NCBI GenBank assembly: GCA_031549085.1
Contig: JAVBQL010000013.1
Span: forward strand, 186,001-250,000
Direction: 5' to 3'
DNA length: 64,000 nt
Source of the DNA: JAVBQL01 sp031549085
GTDB lineage: Bacteria; Spirochaetota; GWE2-31-10; MWDO01
Shown here: one piece after another, positions 54,715 to 63,917 of the stretch
Layout of the letters: each line of letters starts with the position of its first letter
How positions within the stretch are numbered: the stretch's first letter is position 1
Translations under genes and position numbers: made by a program
Notes under the pieces: generated by a model
The model's database searches: none
Told to the model about the DNA's origin: nothing
The model's input: only the letters and a program-made list of their open reading frames with translations

Positions 54715-55060
54715 AAATTGCAGCTTTGAATATTCGTTAAGTTTATTTGTATTTTACATATTATTAATATTAAATTAGTTATTTAAGCTGATTTTCTGGT
54801 TTACTGGTCATTAAGTAGATATACAACGAGAAAACGTCACTTAAAAGAAAGAAAAAAAGAAAAAGTAAAAATATATAGGCTGGGGTAGAACCCCGCCTAT
54901 ATATTTTTATTCTCTCTCTTTCTCTTTTTTTTGAGTAGCATTCGCTCATTATATATCTTTATACTGACAAGTAACCAAGAAAGCAGACTTGACAACTTGC
55001 TAGAGATTGGATAGGATTATTTGTAGTATAGAAACTGTATGAAAAAAGTTATATTTATAA
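54715..55060. repeat. Palindromic intergenic element, copy 9 (complete)
   Basis: GGTTTACTGGTCATTAAGTAG, CAACGAGAAAACGTCACTT, purine arm, apical hairpin ATATATAGGCTGGGGT / ACCCCGCCTATATAT (about 54870-54906), pyrimidine arm, GAGTAGCATTCGCTCATTA, ATACTGACAAGTAACC, then GATTGGATAGGATTATT. It fills the gap between the KamA-like gene and yigZ. Confidence 0.88.
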
Positions 55061-55087
55061 ATATCCAATGCTGTAAAAGGGAAAAGT

Positions 55088-55651
55088 TTGTTTTATATAG
55101 AAGATTCCAAAACATTTGAATTTACTGAAAAAAAATCTAAATTTATTATACGTATCATTCCAGTTTTAAGTGAAGATGAAGCTATAAAAATAGTAAAAGA
55201 GATAGCAAAAATAGAGAAAGGGGCTACTCATAATTGTTTTGCCTATAGAATTGTAGATAAAAACAGAAATATAGTCGAAAGAAAAAATGATGATAATGAG
55301 CCTGCTGGTACTGCGGGAGCTCCTATATTATCAGTGCTAGCAGGTGAAAATTTAGTAAATATTATAGCAATAGTTACAAGATACTTTGGTGGAATTAAGC
55401 TTGGCAGTGGGGGCCTTGTTTCTGCATACAAAAAAGGTGTTGTAAAAGCAATAGCTTTGAGTGAAAAAAAAGAGTTTGTCTTTCTAACAGAGAGAGAGTT
55501 CAAATTTCAAATTAGTGATATAAAACATTATGATTATCTTTTTAAAAAATATGAACTCAAAATTATAAGTAAGGATTTTTCTGATATTGTTACATATATT
55601 GTAAGTGGCAGTGATGAACAGTTTTTAAAAATAGTTGATCTATTGAAGTAG
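55088..55651 (+). CDS. yigZ: YigZ/IMPACT family protein (UPF0029)
   Basis: 187 aa. The IMPACT domain is clear: KKSKFIIRIIPVLSEDEA, GATHNCFAYRI, DDNEPAGTAGAPILSVL and VTRYFGGIKLGSGGLVSAYKKGV. The shorter C-terminal domain is the DUF1949 type. In other bacteria the family is linked to translation or tRNA-related stress. The start is TTG 55088, with AAGGG at 7 bp; no ATG is available nearby in frame. Confidence 0.9.
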   Translation: MFYIEDSKTFEFTEKKSKFIIRIIPVLSEDEAIKIVKEIAKIEKGATHNCFAYRIVDKNRNIVERKNDDNEPAGTAGAPILSVLAGENLVNIIAIVTRYFGGIKLGSGGLVSAYKKGVVKAIALSEKKEFVFLTEREFKFQISDIKHYDYLFKKYELKIISKDFSDIVTYIVSGSDEQFLKIVDLLK

Positions 55652-55674
55652 AATTGCAATATTACTTTTAAGTA

Positions 55675-57612
55675 CTATTCAAATTTTGGAAATATTTGCG
55701 GCTCGCCAAGATGATAGCCTTGAGAGTAGTCAACCTCAAGCTCACAAACCTTATCAAAGACCTCTCTTGAATGTACAAATTGTGAGACTGTCTTTATTTT
55801 TAACTCTTTACAGAAGCTTACAATCATCTTTGTTAAAAGCTGTGAAGTTTTATCATTTGAAATATTTTTTATTAAAGATGAATCTATCTTTATGTAGTCA
55901 ACATTGAGCTTTAAAATATTATCAAAATTGAAGTAGCTGGTTCCAAAATCTTGTATAGCAATGCTAGCTCCATACTGCTTAATTTTATCTATGAAATCCC
56001 TTACTGCTGCATAATTTTGTATACAATCTGACTCTGATATATCAAAGCAGGCCCTTTTGCTTGTATTGTTATCACTTTGAAGCTCATCAATTATAAGTTT
56101 CATAGTGGTTGTGTTTAATATATCATTTATAGATATGTTGATTGCAAAATCACAATCAAGCTCTTTGAAAGTTGCAAAAGCTTTTTTAATTATTATTCTT
56201 GTAATATGAAAGTAGGATTTACTTCTGTCTGCAACATCAAGAAAGAAATATGGAGATATAGCATTTTTGTTTTCATCAATCAATCTAATCAAACACTCAA
56301 ATTTTTCAATCTTCTTTGTTCTATTATTAATAACAGGTTGATAGAATGGAATCATTCTGTCATCATTAATTGCCCTTTTTAATTTTCTAGGCCAATCTAT
56401 TCTGCCCTCATTGTCGTCAAAGATTTGCATTGATTCATCATAGAGGACAAAGTTCTTTTCTCTCTGTATTGCTCTCTTTAGTGCCAAGTCTGATTTTAAT
56501 ATGAGTGATCTAGAATTTCCCTTTTTTCTGTCCTCATTTTTTGCAACTCCCATTGTTGCAGCAACAAAAACCTCTTTGCTTTTATATATTAAAGGTTTTT
56601 TTATAACATTTTCTAAAAGATATTGGGACATTACAATGATCTCTTCTATTGACATATCTTTATCTATCATTGCTGCAAATTCATCAACCTGAAGTCTATA
56701 GAGAGAAAATTTAAAGTTCTCTTTTGATAATATTTGCATAAGTCTATCAGTCATCTCTTTTATTACAAAATCACCAAATCTATACCCATATAGGTTGTTA
56801 ATCTCTTTGAAGCAATCAACATGAATTATGGCAAGTACAGGTTTATTAATTTCTGCGATGTCATGAAAAAGTTTTTTTCTGTTAGGCAACCCTGTGAGAT
56901 AATCTATGTATACAGAGTCGAAAAAGTCCAGTTTTTCCTTTTTTATAGTCTGTGGTATGTAGAAGACCAGCAGTCCCAAAAGAAATGTAATAAGAACTCC
57001 AGTCACTGTGTTTCTTTTTGCTCTTATTAGTAAATTTTTATTAATTTCAGAGTAGGAAAATTCACCACAAATAACAAATCGGTTTTGGATAGATTTAAAA
57101 GGGTAGTAGATAACGCCAAGCTTCTCATTATGGACATCGATTTTATTAACGATGGGATAGTCGAATCTCTTTTTTGAGAAGAGATCTTTTATAAAAGCAT
57201 TTTCAAAATTGCTATACTCCAAAACCAGCTTTGTCTGTGAAAAATCGTAGATTGGATATGCATAATTTACTATATATATCTCATTTCTTAATGATGCAAT
57301 GGTATATATTCTATAAAAATCGAGCTTTTTTGCATACTCCAAAAGAGTTTTGGAATTTTTTTGGTAGATAGATCTATTTTCTTTGTTAAAGAAGAAATCC
57401 TCTTCAAACATGTTTTTGTCTATCATTATCCCTACTCCATAGAGCTCATTTTTTGTAACCTCCTCTTTTTTATTGATTAGTTCCTGTCTGTAAAGAATAA
57501 AATCAACTATTAAAAAAGAGATAACAAAAATGGATAGTAAGGTAATGATAACGAATATGTATGTATATTTTTTATTTACACTATTTGATTTGGAACCATT
57601 CTTATTTGCCAT
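55675..57612 (-). CDS. Membrane GGDEF/EAL protein with degenerate GGDEF
   Basis: 645 aa. TM1 at about 15-37 and TM2 at about 200-220 flank a periplasmic sensor of about 160 residues. The GGDEF domain (about 228-385) starts YLTGLPNRKKL but the catalytic GGDEF reads LQVDEF, so cyclase activity is unlikely. The EAL domain (about 400-640) has FECLIRLID for EAL, INISINDIL, FDISESD and IQDFGTSYFNF, with most acidic residues kept, so cyclic di-GMP hydrolysis is possible. No strong RBS before ATG 57612. A hairpin at 57746-57783 lies upstream of its start. Confidence 0.88.
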   Translation of the reverse strand: MANKNGSKSNSVNKKYTYIFVIITLLSIFVISFLIVDFILYRQELINKKEEVTKNELYGVGIMIDKNMFEEDFFFNKENRSIYQKNSKTLLEYAKKLDFYRIYTIASLRNEIYIVNYAYPIYDFSQTKLVLEYSNFENAFIKDLFSKKRFDYPIVNKIDVHNEKLGVIYYPFKSIQNRFVICGEFSYSEINKNLLIRAKRNTVTGVLITFLLGLLVFYIPQTIKKEKLDFFDSVYIDYLTGLPNRKKLFHDIAEINKPVLAIIHVDCFKEINNLYGYRFGDFVIKEMTDRLMQILSKENFKFSLYRLQVDEFAAMIDKDMSIEEIIVMSQYLLENVIKKPLIYKSKEVFVAATMGVAKNEDRKKGNSRSLILKSDLALKRAIQREKNFVLYDESMQIFDDNEGRIDWPRKLKRAINDDRMIPFYQPVINNRTKKIEKFECLIRLIDENKNAISPYFFLDVADRSKSYFHITRIIIKKAFATFKELDCDFAINISINDILNTTTMKLIIDELQSDNNTSKRACFDISESDCIQNYAAVRDFIDKIKQYGASIAIQDFGTSYFNFDNILKLNVDYIKIDSSLIKNISNDKTSQLLTKMIVSFCKELKIKTVSQFVHSREVFDKVCELEVDYSQGYHLGEPQIFPKFE

Positions 57613-57745
57613 ATGTAAACAGGTTTGTTCTCCAAAACTTAAATTAAAAGATAATAAAGGGTATTAACTTTAGGCTTGCCTCCAAAAAACCATTTCTGCT
57701 CTTATCAAGCGGATGGATACTACTCTTAGTATATGCTTGCCTAAA

Positions 57746-57783
57746 TAAGGTAATATGAAAAAAAAAGTTTTCACATTACCTTA
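57746..57783 (-). terminator. Hairpin downstream of the SurA-like gene
   Basis: On the minus-strand RNA a 16-bp stem forms (TAAGGTAATGTGAAAA with TTTTCATATTACCTTA, one G-U pair). The U-rich stretch lies in the loop rather than after the stem, so it is either a weak terminator or a stabilising 3' structure. Confidence 0.4.
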
Positions 57784-57885
57784 ATAAGTTACCCAATAAA
57801 ACTCATAATTTTATAATTACATATATATTTATAAAAATCAATATAAAGATAATTTTTATTATAAAGTTAAAATTATGGACATTTT

Positions 57886-58902
57886 TTAATCATAAATGAC
57901 TATATCCATATTCTCTTTTAACTCTTTTATCAGTTTATCCCTTGTTCTGCTTCTAAGCTCCATCTCATAATCTTTTACAATAAGGCTCTCTGCCTTTATC
58001 TTCATCTCTGTTTCTGAAAGTTTTACGGGTTCTATAATTTCATCTACTTTAAAGATATAGAGTCCATTTTTTGTTTCAAAAATTTTGGGAATTAAACCAA
58101 TTTTTCTTGTTTTAAAAGCCTCTGTTAAGGCCTCTGCTATTTCTGTTGAGAAGACTCTTGAGACCCTTGGGTCATCTATGTTAATTATTCCAACTCTCCC
58201 CTTTGGCATTGCTTTTATAGAGAATAGATCATCCGAGTATATTGAGACTTCAGTTGAGAAGTCAGCACCATTAACTAGTTCTTCTAAACATTTTTCACTT
58301 TTAGGGCCAAGAAGTTTTACAATCTCAGGGGCTTTTGGTTTGCTATCACTTGTGTAGAAAGAGAAATATATCATTGATAGCAAAACACCAGACTTCTCTT
58401 CAAAAAGTTCATGGTTATCTTTTATATATTTTGCTATCTCTTCACTGGTTGGATTATATTTTTTTAGACGCTCTCTCTCCATGCTAACACTTATAAAAAT
58501 TTCTATCCAAAGATGTCTCTTAACATACTCTCGATATGTCTTCATGGAGATATTATTTACCATAAGGGCTTGCAAAAATTCTGTATCTGTAACATTTTTT
58601 AGATCTTTATTTGCTCTACTTGCATAATAGATCTTATCATCCATAATTCTATTCTCAACTTGCTCATCTGTAGGGGGAACAACATAGATTTTTGCTCCTT
58701 GGTATAGAAGAGACTCCTCTACAAGGGTCTCAAGAGCCTCATCTTTAGATATGCCATACAGAGTTGCCTGTTTATCAACCTCTTTTGCCAAAATTATCTC
58801 GTTGGCAACCTTTGCCTTTTTTTTAGCTATTATTGACCCTTGAGAATATAAGCTTGTGGTTAATATAAAAATAATAGATAAAATATTAATTACTTTTTTC
58901 AT
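57886..58902 (-). CDS. Exported SurA-like chaperone / peptidyl-prolyl isomerase
   Basis: 338 aa. Signal peptide at 1-20 (INILSIIFILTTSLYSQ), then a SurA N-terminal helical domain (KVANEIILAKEVDKQATLYGISKDEALETLVEESLLYQGA) and a divergent parvulin-like region (about 180-290: GVLLSMIYFSFYTSD...AMPKGRVGIINIDDP...GLYIFKVDEIIEP). Probably helps outer-membrane protein folding in the periplasm. Isomerase activity is uncertain because parvulin motifs are weak. AAGGAC lies 11-13 bp before ATG 58902. Confidence 0.8.
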   Translation of the reverse strand: MKKVINILSIIFILTTSLYSQGSIIAKKKAKVANEIILAKEVDKQATLYGISKDEALETLVEESLLYQGAKIYVVPPTDEQVENRIMDDKIYYASRANKDLKNVTDTEFLQALMVNNISMKTYREYVKRHLWIEIFISVSMERERLKKYNPTSEEIAKYIKDNHELFEEKSGVLLSMIYFSFYTSDSKPKAPEIVKLLGPKSEKCLEELVNGADFSTEVSIYSDDLFSIKAMPKGRVGIINIDDPRVSRVFSTEIAEALTEAFKTRKIGLIPKIFETKNGLYIFKVDEIIEPVKLSETEMKIKAESLIVKDYEMELRSRTRDKLIKELKENMDIVIYD

Positions 58903-59046
58903 TTTGTTAATATATGTCCTTAAAGATTAGTTTTAGAATCTATTTTTCCACCAATTTAGAAAAACAATACTATTTTCTCTGTGTAGTGTATGAGTAAAAA
59001 CAATCATAATTTTAGTATAGATAATAGATAGAAAAAATCAAATTAT

Positions 59047-61332
59047 TTATCTTACTTTTTTCTTTCTTTCAGCAACTCTCTTTATCTCTTTAAATCTTTC
59101 AAACAGGTTTGAAACATCTAGGATTAATGCAACCTCTCCACTTCCTAAAAGTGTAGAACCTGTTATGATTAGGCTTTTGTTTATTACCTTTACGAGTGGT
59201 TTTATAACAGCTTGAATATTTCCTATTATCTCATCTATAACAATTCCAAGTTTTCCAGTGTTTCCAAGTTTTAATGTAACAACCTGTCTAGTCTTATCAT
59301 TGTCATTATCATAGTATACATTATCAAAAAATGAGTCAAGTTCAATAAGGCTTAAATATTCACCTCTTAAATTGTAGACCATTCCATCAGCTCTCGATTT
59401 TTCAAGATCAATTTCGAAACAGCCATCGATAAAAGAGAGCGGTATAACAAAGTGGTTTTCGCCAACTCTTAACAAGAAGCCCTCTATGATTGCAAGTGTT
59501 AGAGGAAGCTGAATAGTAAATGTTGTACCAACATTTCTTTCTGACTTTATTTTTATATTTCCATTCAGTTTTTTGATACCTGTCATAACAGCATCCATAC
59601 CAACACCACGTCCAGAGATTAGACTTATCTCATCTTTTGTTGAGAAGCCAGACTCAAAGATAACTTTGTATATCTCATCATCAGAGTAGTCAATATTATC
59701 TTTTAGAAGTCCTTTTTTGATAGCCTTTTCTAATATACGTTTCTTGTCAAGCCCCTTGCCATCATCACATATCTCTATTATTATCTGACCATTCTCATGA
59801 TAGGATCTAATAATAATACTTCCTGTTTCAGGTTTTCCAAGCTTTACTCTATCTTCAGGGATCTCTATTCCATGGTCAACAGAGTTTCTTATAATGTGTA
59901 GAAGAGGCTCTTGAAGAGAGTCAAACATACTCTTATCAAGTTCTGTTCCCTCACCCTCTAGTGAAAGGTCAATCTTTTTATGACACTCAAGAGAGAGGTC
60001 ACGCACCATCCTAAAATATTTTGTTAACAACTGTCCAATAGGCACCATCTTAAGAGAGAGAATTGTATCTCTCATCTGTCTTGATATTTTGTTTATGTTA
60101 TATTGAATTTGATCAAGATCAATATCAGCAATTCTCTGCTGAACGTTGCTTAGGTTCGAATTTGCAATAACAAGCTCGCCAACTAAGTCGATTAGCCAAT
60201 CAATTTTTCTTGTCGATATTCTAATCTCTTCATCTACTGTTTGTACTCTCTTGGTTTTCTCTTGAGCTTTCAAAGCCTGATTAACATCTTTTGGTGTAAC
60301 TTTTTTCTCCTCTACCAAGATCTCCCCAAGTTTCTTTTGAGATGTGTCAGACTCTGTCTGCTTTGCAACAGCCTCCTCAAGATCTGCCCTATTGATAACC
60401 CCATCAGAGAGCAGTATCTCTCCAAGTTTATCCAAGTCGCTCTTTTGAAGCACATCAATTGTGATATCATCATTTACATAGAATAGGAAGATGTCTCTGA
60501 CTTTATCTTTTGTTAATATTGTCTCTATTGTAACTATCCAGTAGTAGTAGCATTGAGAGTAATCTATATCCTGTATGTTCTCAACATTTTTGTCTTTTAC
60601 AGCAACTATTTTTATAATTTTACCACTCTTTTCAAGTTCATCTATTATATCTTCTGGAGACCATGAGTTTGGATTTCTCTTCTCAAAAAGCTTAATTGTT
60701 ATTCTATAATAGTTTAAACTTGTAGTAGTTGTGGTTTTCGGAGATGTATTTACAGGTTCTGTTTTTATTTCAGCAGTTGGCTGTGAAGTAGGTGGTTTAG
60801 GTGCGGCTGTTGTCTCTGCGGTTTGTTGCTTAGCTTTCTCTTTATCTTGAAATTCTTTCTCTGCCTCTGCTTCCAATTTTGGATCAAAATAGCCAAACTT
60901 TCTCTCAGCATCTGTTGGATACTCCTCTTTTTGGCTCTCATCAATGAATTCATAATTGTTGAGTTTGTCCATATTGGCACTATATTCTGCCTCATCTATA
61001 CCGCTCTTCTCTCTTACAAGTGCATTAACAAGATGTTTTATATAGTCCAAATGTTTCAGCAAAAAGTTGAATGCTCCGGGCTCTTTTTTTGGGTTACTCA
61101 AAATAGATTTTAGAACAGTCTCATATGAGTGGACATATTTCGGAACAATATCAGGACCAATCATTCCTGATGAGCCTTTAAGCGTATGTGTTGCTCTAAG
61201 GACACTATTTATAAGCTCTTGATTATTTTGATCACTCTCAAGTTTTAAAAGCTCACTCTCCAATTTTTCAAATAGCTCTTCACTCTCCATTAGGAAAGTT
61301 TGTTCTAACTGTAGTTCAAAGTCATCCATCAT
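59047..61332 (-). CDS. cheA: Chemotaxis histidine kinase CheA
   Basis: 761 aa. An HPt domain has phosphorylated H49 in ATHTLKGSSG. A proline/threonine/alanine-rich linker (about 165-205) is followed by a P2-like domain (about 207-290). Two short repeats LGEILLSDGVI and LGEILVEEKKV (about 297-355) precede P3. P4 has the ATPase boxes LHIIRNSVDHGIE, DDGKGLD, GFSTKDEISLISGRGVGMDAV and GTTFTIQLP. P5 (CheW-like) runs from about 615. ATG 61332 overlaps the STAS gene stop by 4 bp, with GAGG as RBS. Confidence 0.95.
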   Translation of the reverse strand: MMDDFELQLEQTFLMESEELFEKLESELLKLESDQNNQELINSVLRATHTLKGSSGMIGPDIVPKYVHSYETVLKSILSNPKKEPGAFNFLLKHLDYIKHLVNALVREKSGIDEAEYSANMDKLNNYEFIDESQKEEYPTDAERKFGYFDPKLEAEAEKEFQDKEKAKQQTAETTAAPKPPTSQPTAEIKTEPVNTSPKTTTTTSLNYYRITIKLFEKRNPNSWSPEDIIDELEKSGKIIKIVAVKDKNVENIQDIDYSQCYYYWIVTIETILTKDKVRDIFLFYVNDDITIDVLQKSDLDKLGEILLSDGVINRADLEEAVAKQTESDTSQKKLGEILVEEKKVTPKDVNQALKAQEKTKRVQTVDEEIRISTRKIDWLIDLVGELVIANSNLSNVQQRIADIDLDQIQYNINKISRQMRDTILSLKMVPIGQLLTKYFRMVRDLSLECHKKIDLSLEGEGTELDKSMFDSLQEPLLHIIRNSVDHGIEIPEDRVKLGKPETGSIIIRSYHENGQIIIEICDDGKGLDKKRILEKAIKKGLLKDNIDYSDDEIYKVIFESGFSTKDEISLISGRGVGMDAVMTGIKKLNGNIKIKSERNVGTTFTIQLPLTLAIIEGFLLRVGENHFVIPLSFIDGCFEIDLEKSRADGMVYNLRGEYLSLIELDSFFDNVYYDNDNDKTRQVVTLKLGNTGKLGIVIDEIIGNIQAVIKPLVKVINKSLIITGSTLLGSGEVALILDVSNLFERFKEIKRVAERKKKVR

Positions 61333-61628
61333 ATTATTATCCTCATTTTCTTTTCAAGATTTTCAAAAGCAGTAGATTTCTTTAAAATTATTTTATCTTT
61401 CTGATACTTAAGCGTATCTACTAAATAACTATAAAATAGAGCAATCATTTGAAGTCCAAAAAAATCAATCTCTGTTACATCACTTGCATCTATAGAGATA
61501 GAGCTATACTTCTTGCTGACAAAATCTGTATCTGCTAACTCATTTTTTAGTGGTTCTAAATAGTCCTCTGTAAGAGTTCTGTTTATTTTTAAATTCAACT
61601 TGTTATTATCAATCTTTGTTAACATCAT
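61329..61628 (-). CDS. STAS-domain protein paired with CheA
   Basis: 99 aa, an anti-sigma-factor-antagonist (SpoIIAA-like) STAS fold. The core is SSISIDASDVTEIDFFGLQMIALFYSYL, where the usual phosphorylatable DSSG serine is replaced (EIDFFGLQ). Probably a chemotaxis accessory, judging by the overlap with cheA. AAGGAG is close to two ATGs (61628, 61625). Confidence 0.85.
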   Translation of the reverse strand: MMLTKIDNNKLNLKINRTLTEDYLEPLKNELADTDFVSKKYSSISIDASDVTEIDFFGLQMIALFYSYLVDTLKYQKDKIILKKSTAFENLEKKMRIII

Positions 61629-61768
61629 TGCTCCTTATATTAAGTTAGAGATAATTAGAGAAATATTAATACTTTTTTTAAAAACTTTCAATATAAAAAT
61701 GGTTCTTTCTCTAATTTCTAAAAAAAGATCCAAATTAATCTATACTATTATCGATAAAAAGGGTGAAA

Positions 61769-62962
61769 TTATTCAAAAATAATCCTTTTTAACTCTAAAT
61801 TTAAATTTATGAGCTCAACTTCAGGGTTTAAAAGCTTATGTATCTCCTCTGGCAATACAATTTCACTTTCAGTCTCTTTTAGAAAAAAATGTGGTGCTTT
61901 AAATGTCGGCATTTTGGTCCATGTAACATCACTATTTGGCTTATAATATAGTGTTGCAACCTTAATATTTTCAATATCTATATTTCTTTTTAAAATTCCT
62001 CTAAGCTTGTCTATTGTATCATTTATCAAGCGCCCAGTGTTAAAAACAGAATCTATCAAAAGTATCTTATCATTAGAGTTAATATTATCCTCAAGATACT
62101 TTATTCCAATTATATTTGATTTATATGAAGAGGCAGAGTTTGTTGTGTTGATAGATATATGGTCAGGAGGGGCAATATTCATCTTGTTTTTTTTAATTTT
62201 ATACTTAAAATACTCATGAACAGGAAGTCCAACATTTACACCGCGAGGCCATATGGCAATCAAAAAGTCTGGGATATAGCCAGATGAGAAGATAATATTT
62301 GCAAGCTTTAAAGAGTCCTCTAAAAGTTCATTTGGTGTTATATAGATTCTCTCACCATTCTCTATTTTTTGATGCTCATACCTCTCTTCTCTTGAAATAA
62401 TCTTATAGATGGGTTTTGATTTTTCTTGTAAAATTAGTTCATTGGGGTCATCATCAAAAACGAGATCAGATATCTCATGTGGATAGCTTAACCACTTGTT
62501 GTCATCAGTAATTTCGTTTAGTGATATGGTTTCACAGAGATAAGAGTGGTTTTTTATTTTGTTGTGAACACAGGCAATTCGTATCTCTTTTGGAGTGTTT
62601 GCACGGGCTCTCTGCTCTATTGCTTTTACTATAGTTGTGATTGTTCTGCCAGAGTCATATACATCATCTATTATTAAGAGCTTGTCTTCTCTTGATATGA
62701 CCTCTATTAGGTGCTCCAGTCCCTTTATGATAACCTCATTTTGTGAGTTTATACCAGTATAGCTTGCTGTTGCAATTGTTGTATGCTGTATGAGGTGTCC
62801 CTTAAGTCTAAAGAATTCACCCACTCCAAGCCCAATTGGAGTACCACCACGCCAGAGACTTATTGCATGTGTTGGGATAAAGCCTGATTGATAAATTTTT
62901 TTACCAAGCTTGAATGAATCTAACATTAATGTATTTGAATCAATATATATAAAATCTGTCAC
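61769..62962 (-). CDS. Tandem phosphoribosyltransferase-domain protein
   Basis: 397 aa with two PRTase halves. The first has the PRPP loop KLLIIDDVYDSGRT (about 94-107) and SLWRGGTPIGLGVGEFF. The second has KILLIDSVFNTGRL (about 297-310) and AIWPRGVNVGLPVHEYF. In the second, both acidic residues of the loop are changed (DD to DS, D to N), so it is probably not catalytic. The substrate is unknown; hypoxanthine-type PRTases are the nearest class. GTG 62962 is chosen because AGAGG is 6 bp upstream; TTG 62965 is too close. Confidence 0.82.
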   Translation of the reverse strand: MTDFIYIDSNTLMLDSFKLGKKIYQSGFIPTHAISLWRGGTPIGLGVGEFFRLKGHLIQHTTIATASYTGINSQNEVIIKGLEHLIEVISREDKLLIIDDVYDSGRTITTIVKAIEQRARANTPKEIRIACVHNKIKNHSYLCETISLNEITDDNKWLSYPHEISDLVFDDDPNELILQEKSKPIYKIISREERYEHQKIENGERIYITPNELLEDSLKLANIIFSSGYIPDFLIAIWPRGVNVGLPVHEYFKYKIKKNKMNIAPPDHISINTTNSASSYKSNIIGIKYLEDNINSNDKILLIDSVFNTGRLINDTIDKLRGILKRNIDIENIKVATLYYKPNSDVTWTKMPTFKAPHFFLKETESEIVLPEEIHKLLNPEVELINLNLELKRIIFE

Positions 62963-63053
62963 CAATATCCTCTATAAGTTGCTTATTATGGATTTTTATT
63001 AAAACGACAATTATTAAAGATTCTTTTTGCTCACGATAGTTTATCGGCAGGAA

Positions 63054-63917
63054 CTACTCATCCATTGATTCTTTATGAATTATAAGTTCGTTTAACTCTT
63101 TTAATTCTTTGATTGCTTTCGAAAAATCAATCTCTACATCAATAGCCTTTTGAAACCAAAGGATAGCTTCTGTGATATCTTTTAGCTCCTTATAGTAGAG
63201 TCCCTTTTCATAGTAGCCTGTGGCTGTTGTTGGATTTTTTTCTATCAGTTTATTAATAGCTTCCAGTCTTTTTTTGTCATCATATAGTGATTTGTATAGA
63301 TGAATTTTATTTGTATAGGCATCTTCATAGTGGTTATCTAAAATTATTGCAGTATCAAAATCTTTTAGAGCCTCTCTATATTTTTTCATTTTACTATAAA
63401 CAACCCCTCTTGCGTTGTAGGCTGGAGAGTAGGTTGGGCGAAGATTTATACATGTTGTTAAGTCCTCTTTGGCCCTCTCATAGTCAAAAAGATCATCATA
63501 TATACAGCCTCTCTTGTAGTAGAGGGCAAAATCATTTGGATTTACTTTTATAAGCTTTGATAAAGCAAAAAGTTCATCCCTGTTGCTTATCTGGGAGAGA
63601 AGAAGAGTTCTATTCTCTTTAACATATTTTGAAGCAGGATCTATCTCCAATGCTCTGTCATACTCATTCATTGCCTCTTCGCTTCTGCCAAATGCATGGA
63701 GTATAATGCCCTTGTGAGCATGTATCAATGGATCATTGGGCGAAAGAGAGAGTGAAATAGAGATGTCCTCCAGTGCAGGCTCATATTCACCAAGAACAAA
63801 ATAGAGCATTGCTCTATCAAAGTAGTATATTGAACTTTTTGAAGAATATAGTGGATCATTTATATTTTTTGTTAGTTCATCTATAACTAATCTTGTATGA
63901 TTAATATCAATACCCAT
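63054..63917 (-). CDS. Tetratricopeptide-repeat protein
   Basis: 287 aa, made of about seven TPRs (YYFDRAMLYFVLGEYEPALEDISISLSLSPND; IHAHKGIILHAFGRSEEAMNEYDRALEIDP; AYNARGVVYSKMKKYREALKDFDTAI; YYEKGLYYKELKDITEAILWFQKAIDV). No signal peptide, so a cytoplasmic adaptor. Start ATG 63917 is fixed by GGAGG 8 bp upstream; the longer frame to 63980 has no RBS. Confidence 0.88.
   Translation of the reverse strand: MGIDINHTRLVIDELTKNINDPLYSSKSSIYYFDRAMLYFVLGEYEPALEDISISLSLSPNDPLIHAHKGIILHAFGRSEEAMNEYDRALEIDPASKYVKENRTLLLSQISNRDELFALSKLIKVNPNDFALYYKRGCIYDDLFDYERAKEDLTTCINLRPTYSPAYNARGVVYSKMKKYREALKDFDTAIILDNHYEDAYTNKIHLYKSLYDDKKRLEAINKLIEKNPTTATGYYEKGLYYKELKDITEAILWFQKAIDVEIDFSKAIKELKELNELIIHKESMDE

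Noticed and set aside
27040..55060. CRISPR-like array made of the repeated intergenic elements
   Set aside because: The copies are kilobases apart, long and palindromic, with no regular spacers and no cas genes.
60823..61113. Plus-strand frame inside cheA
   Set aside because: Shadow of the CheA linker; the minus-strand reading has clear domain motifs.
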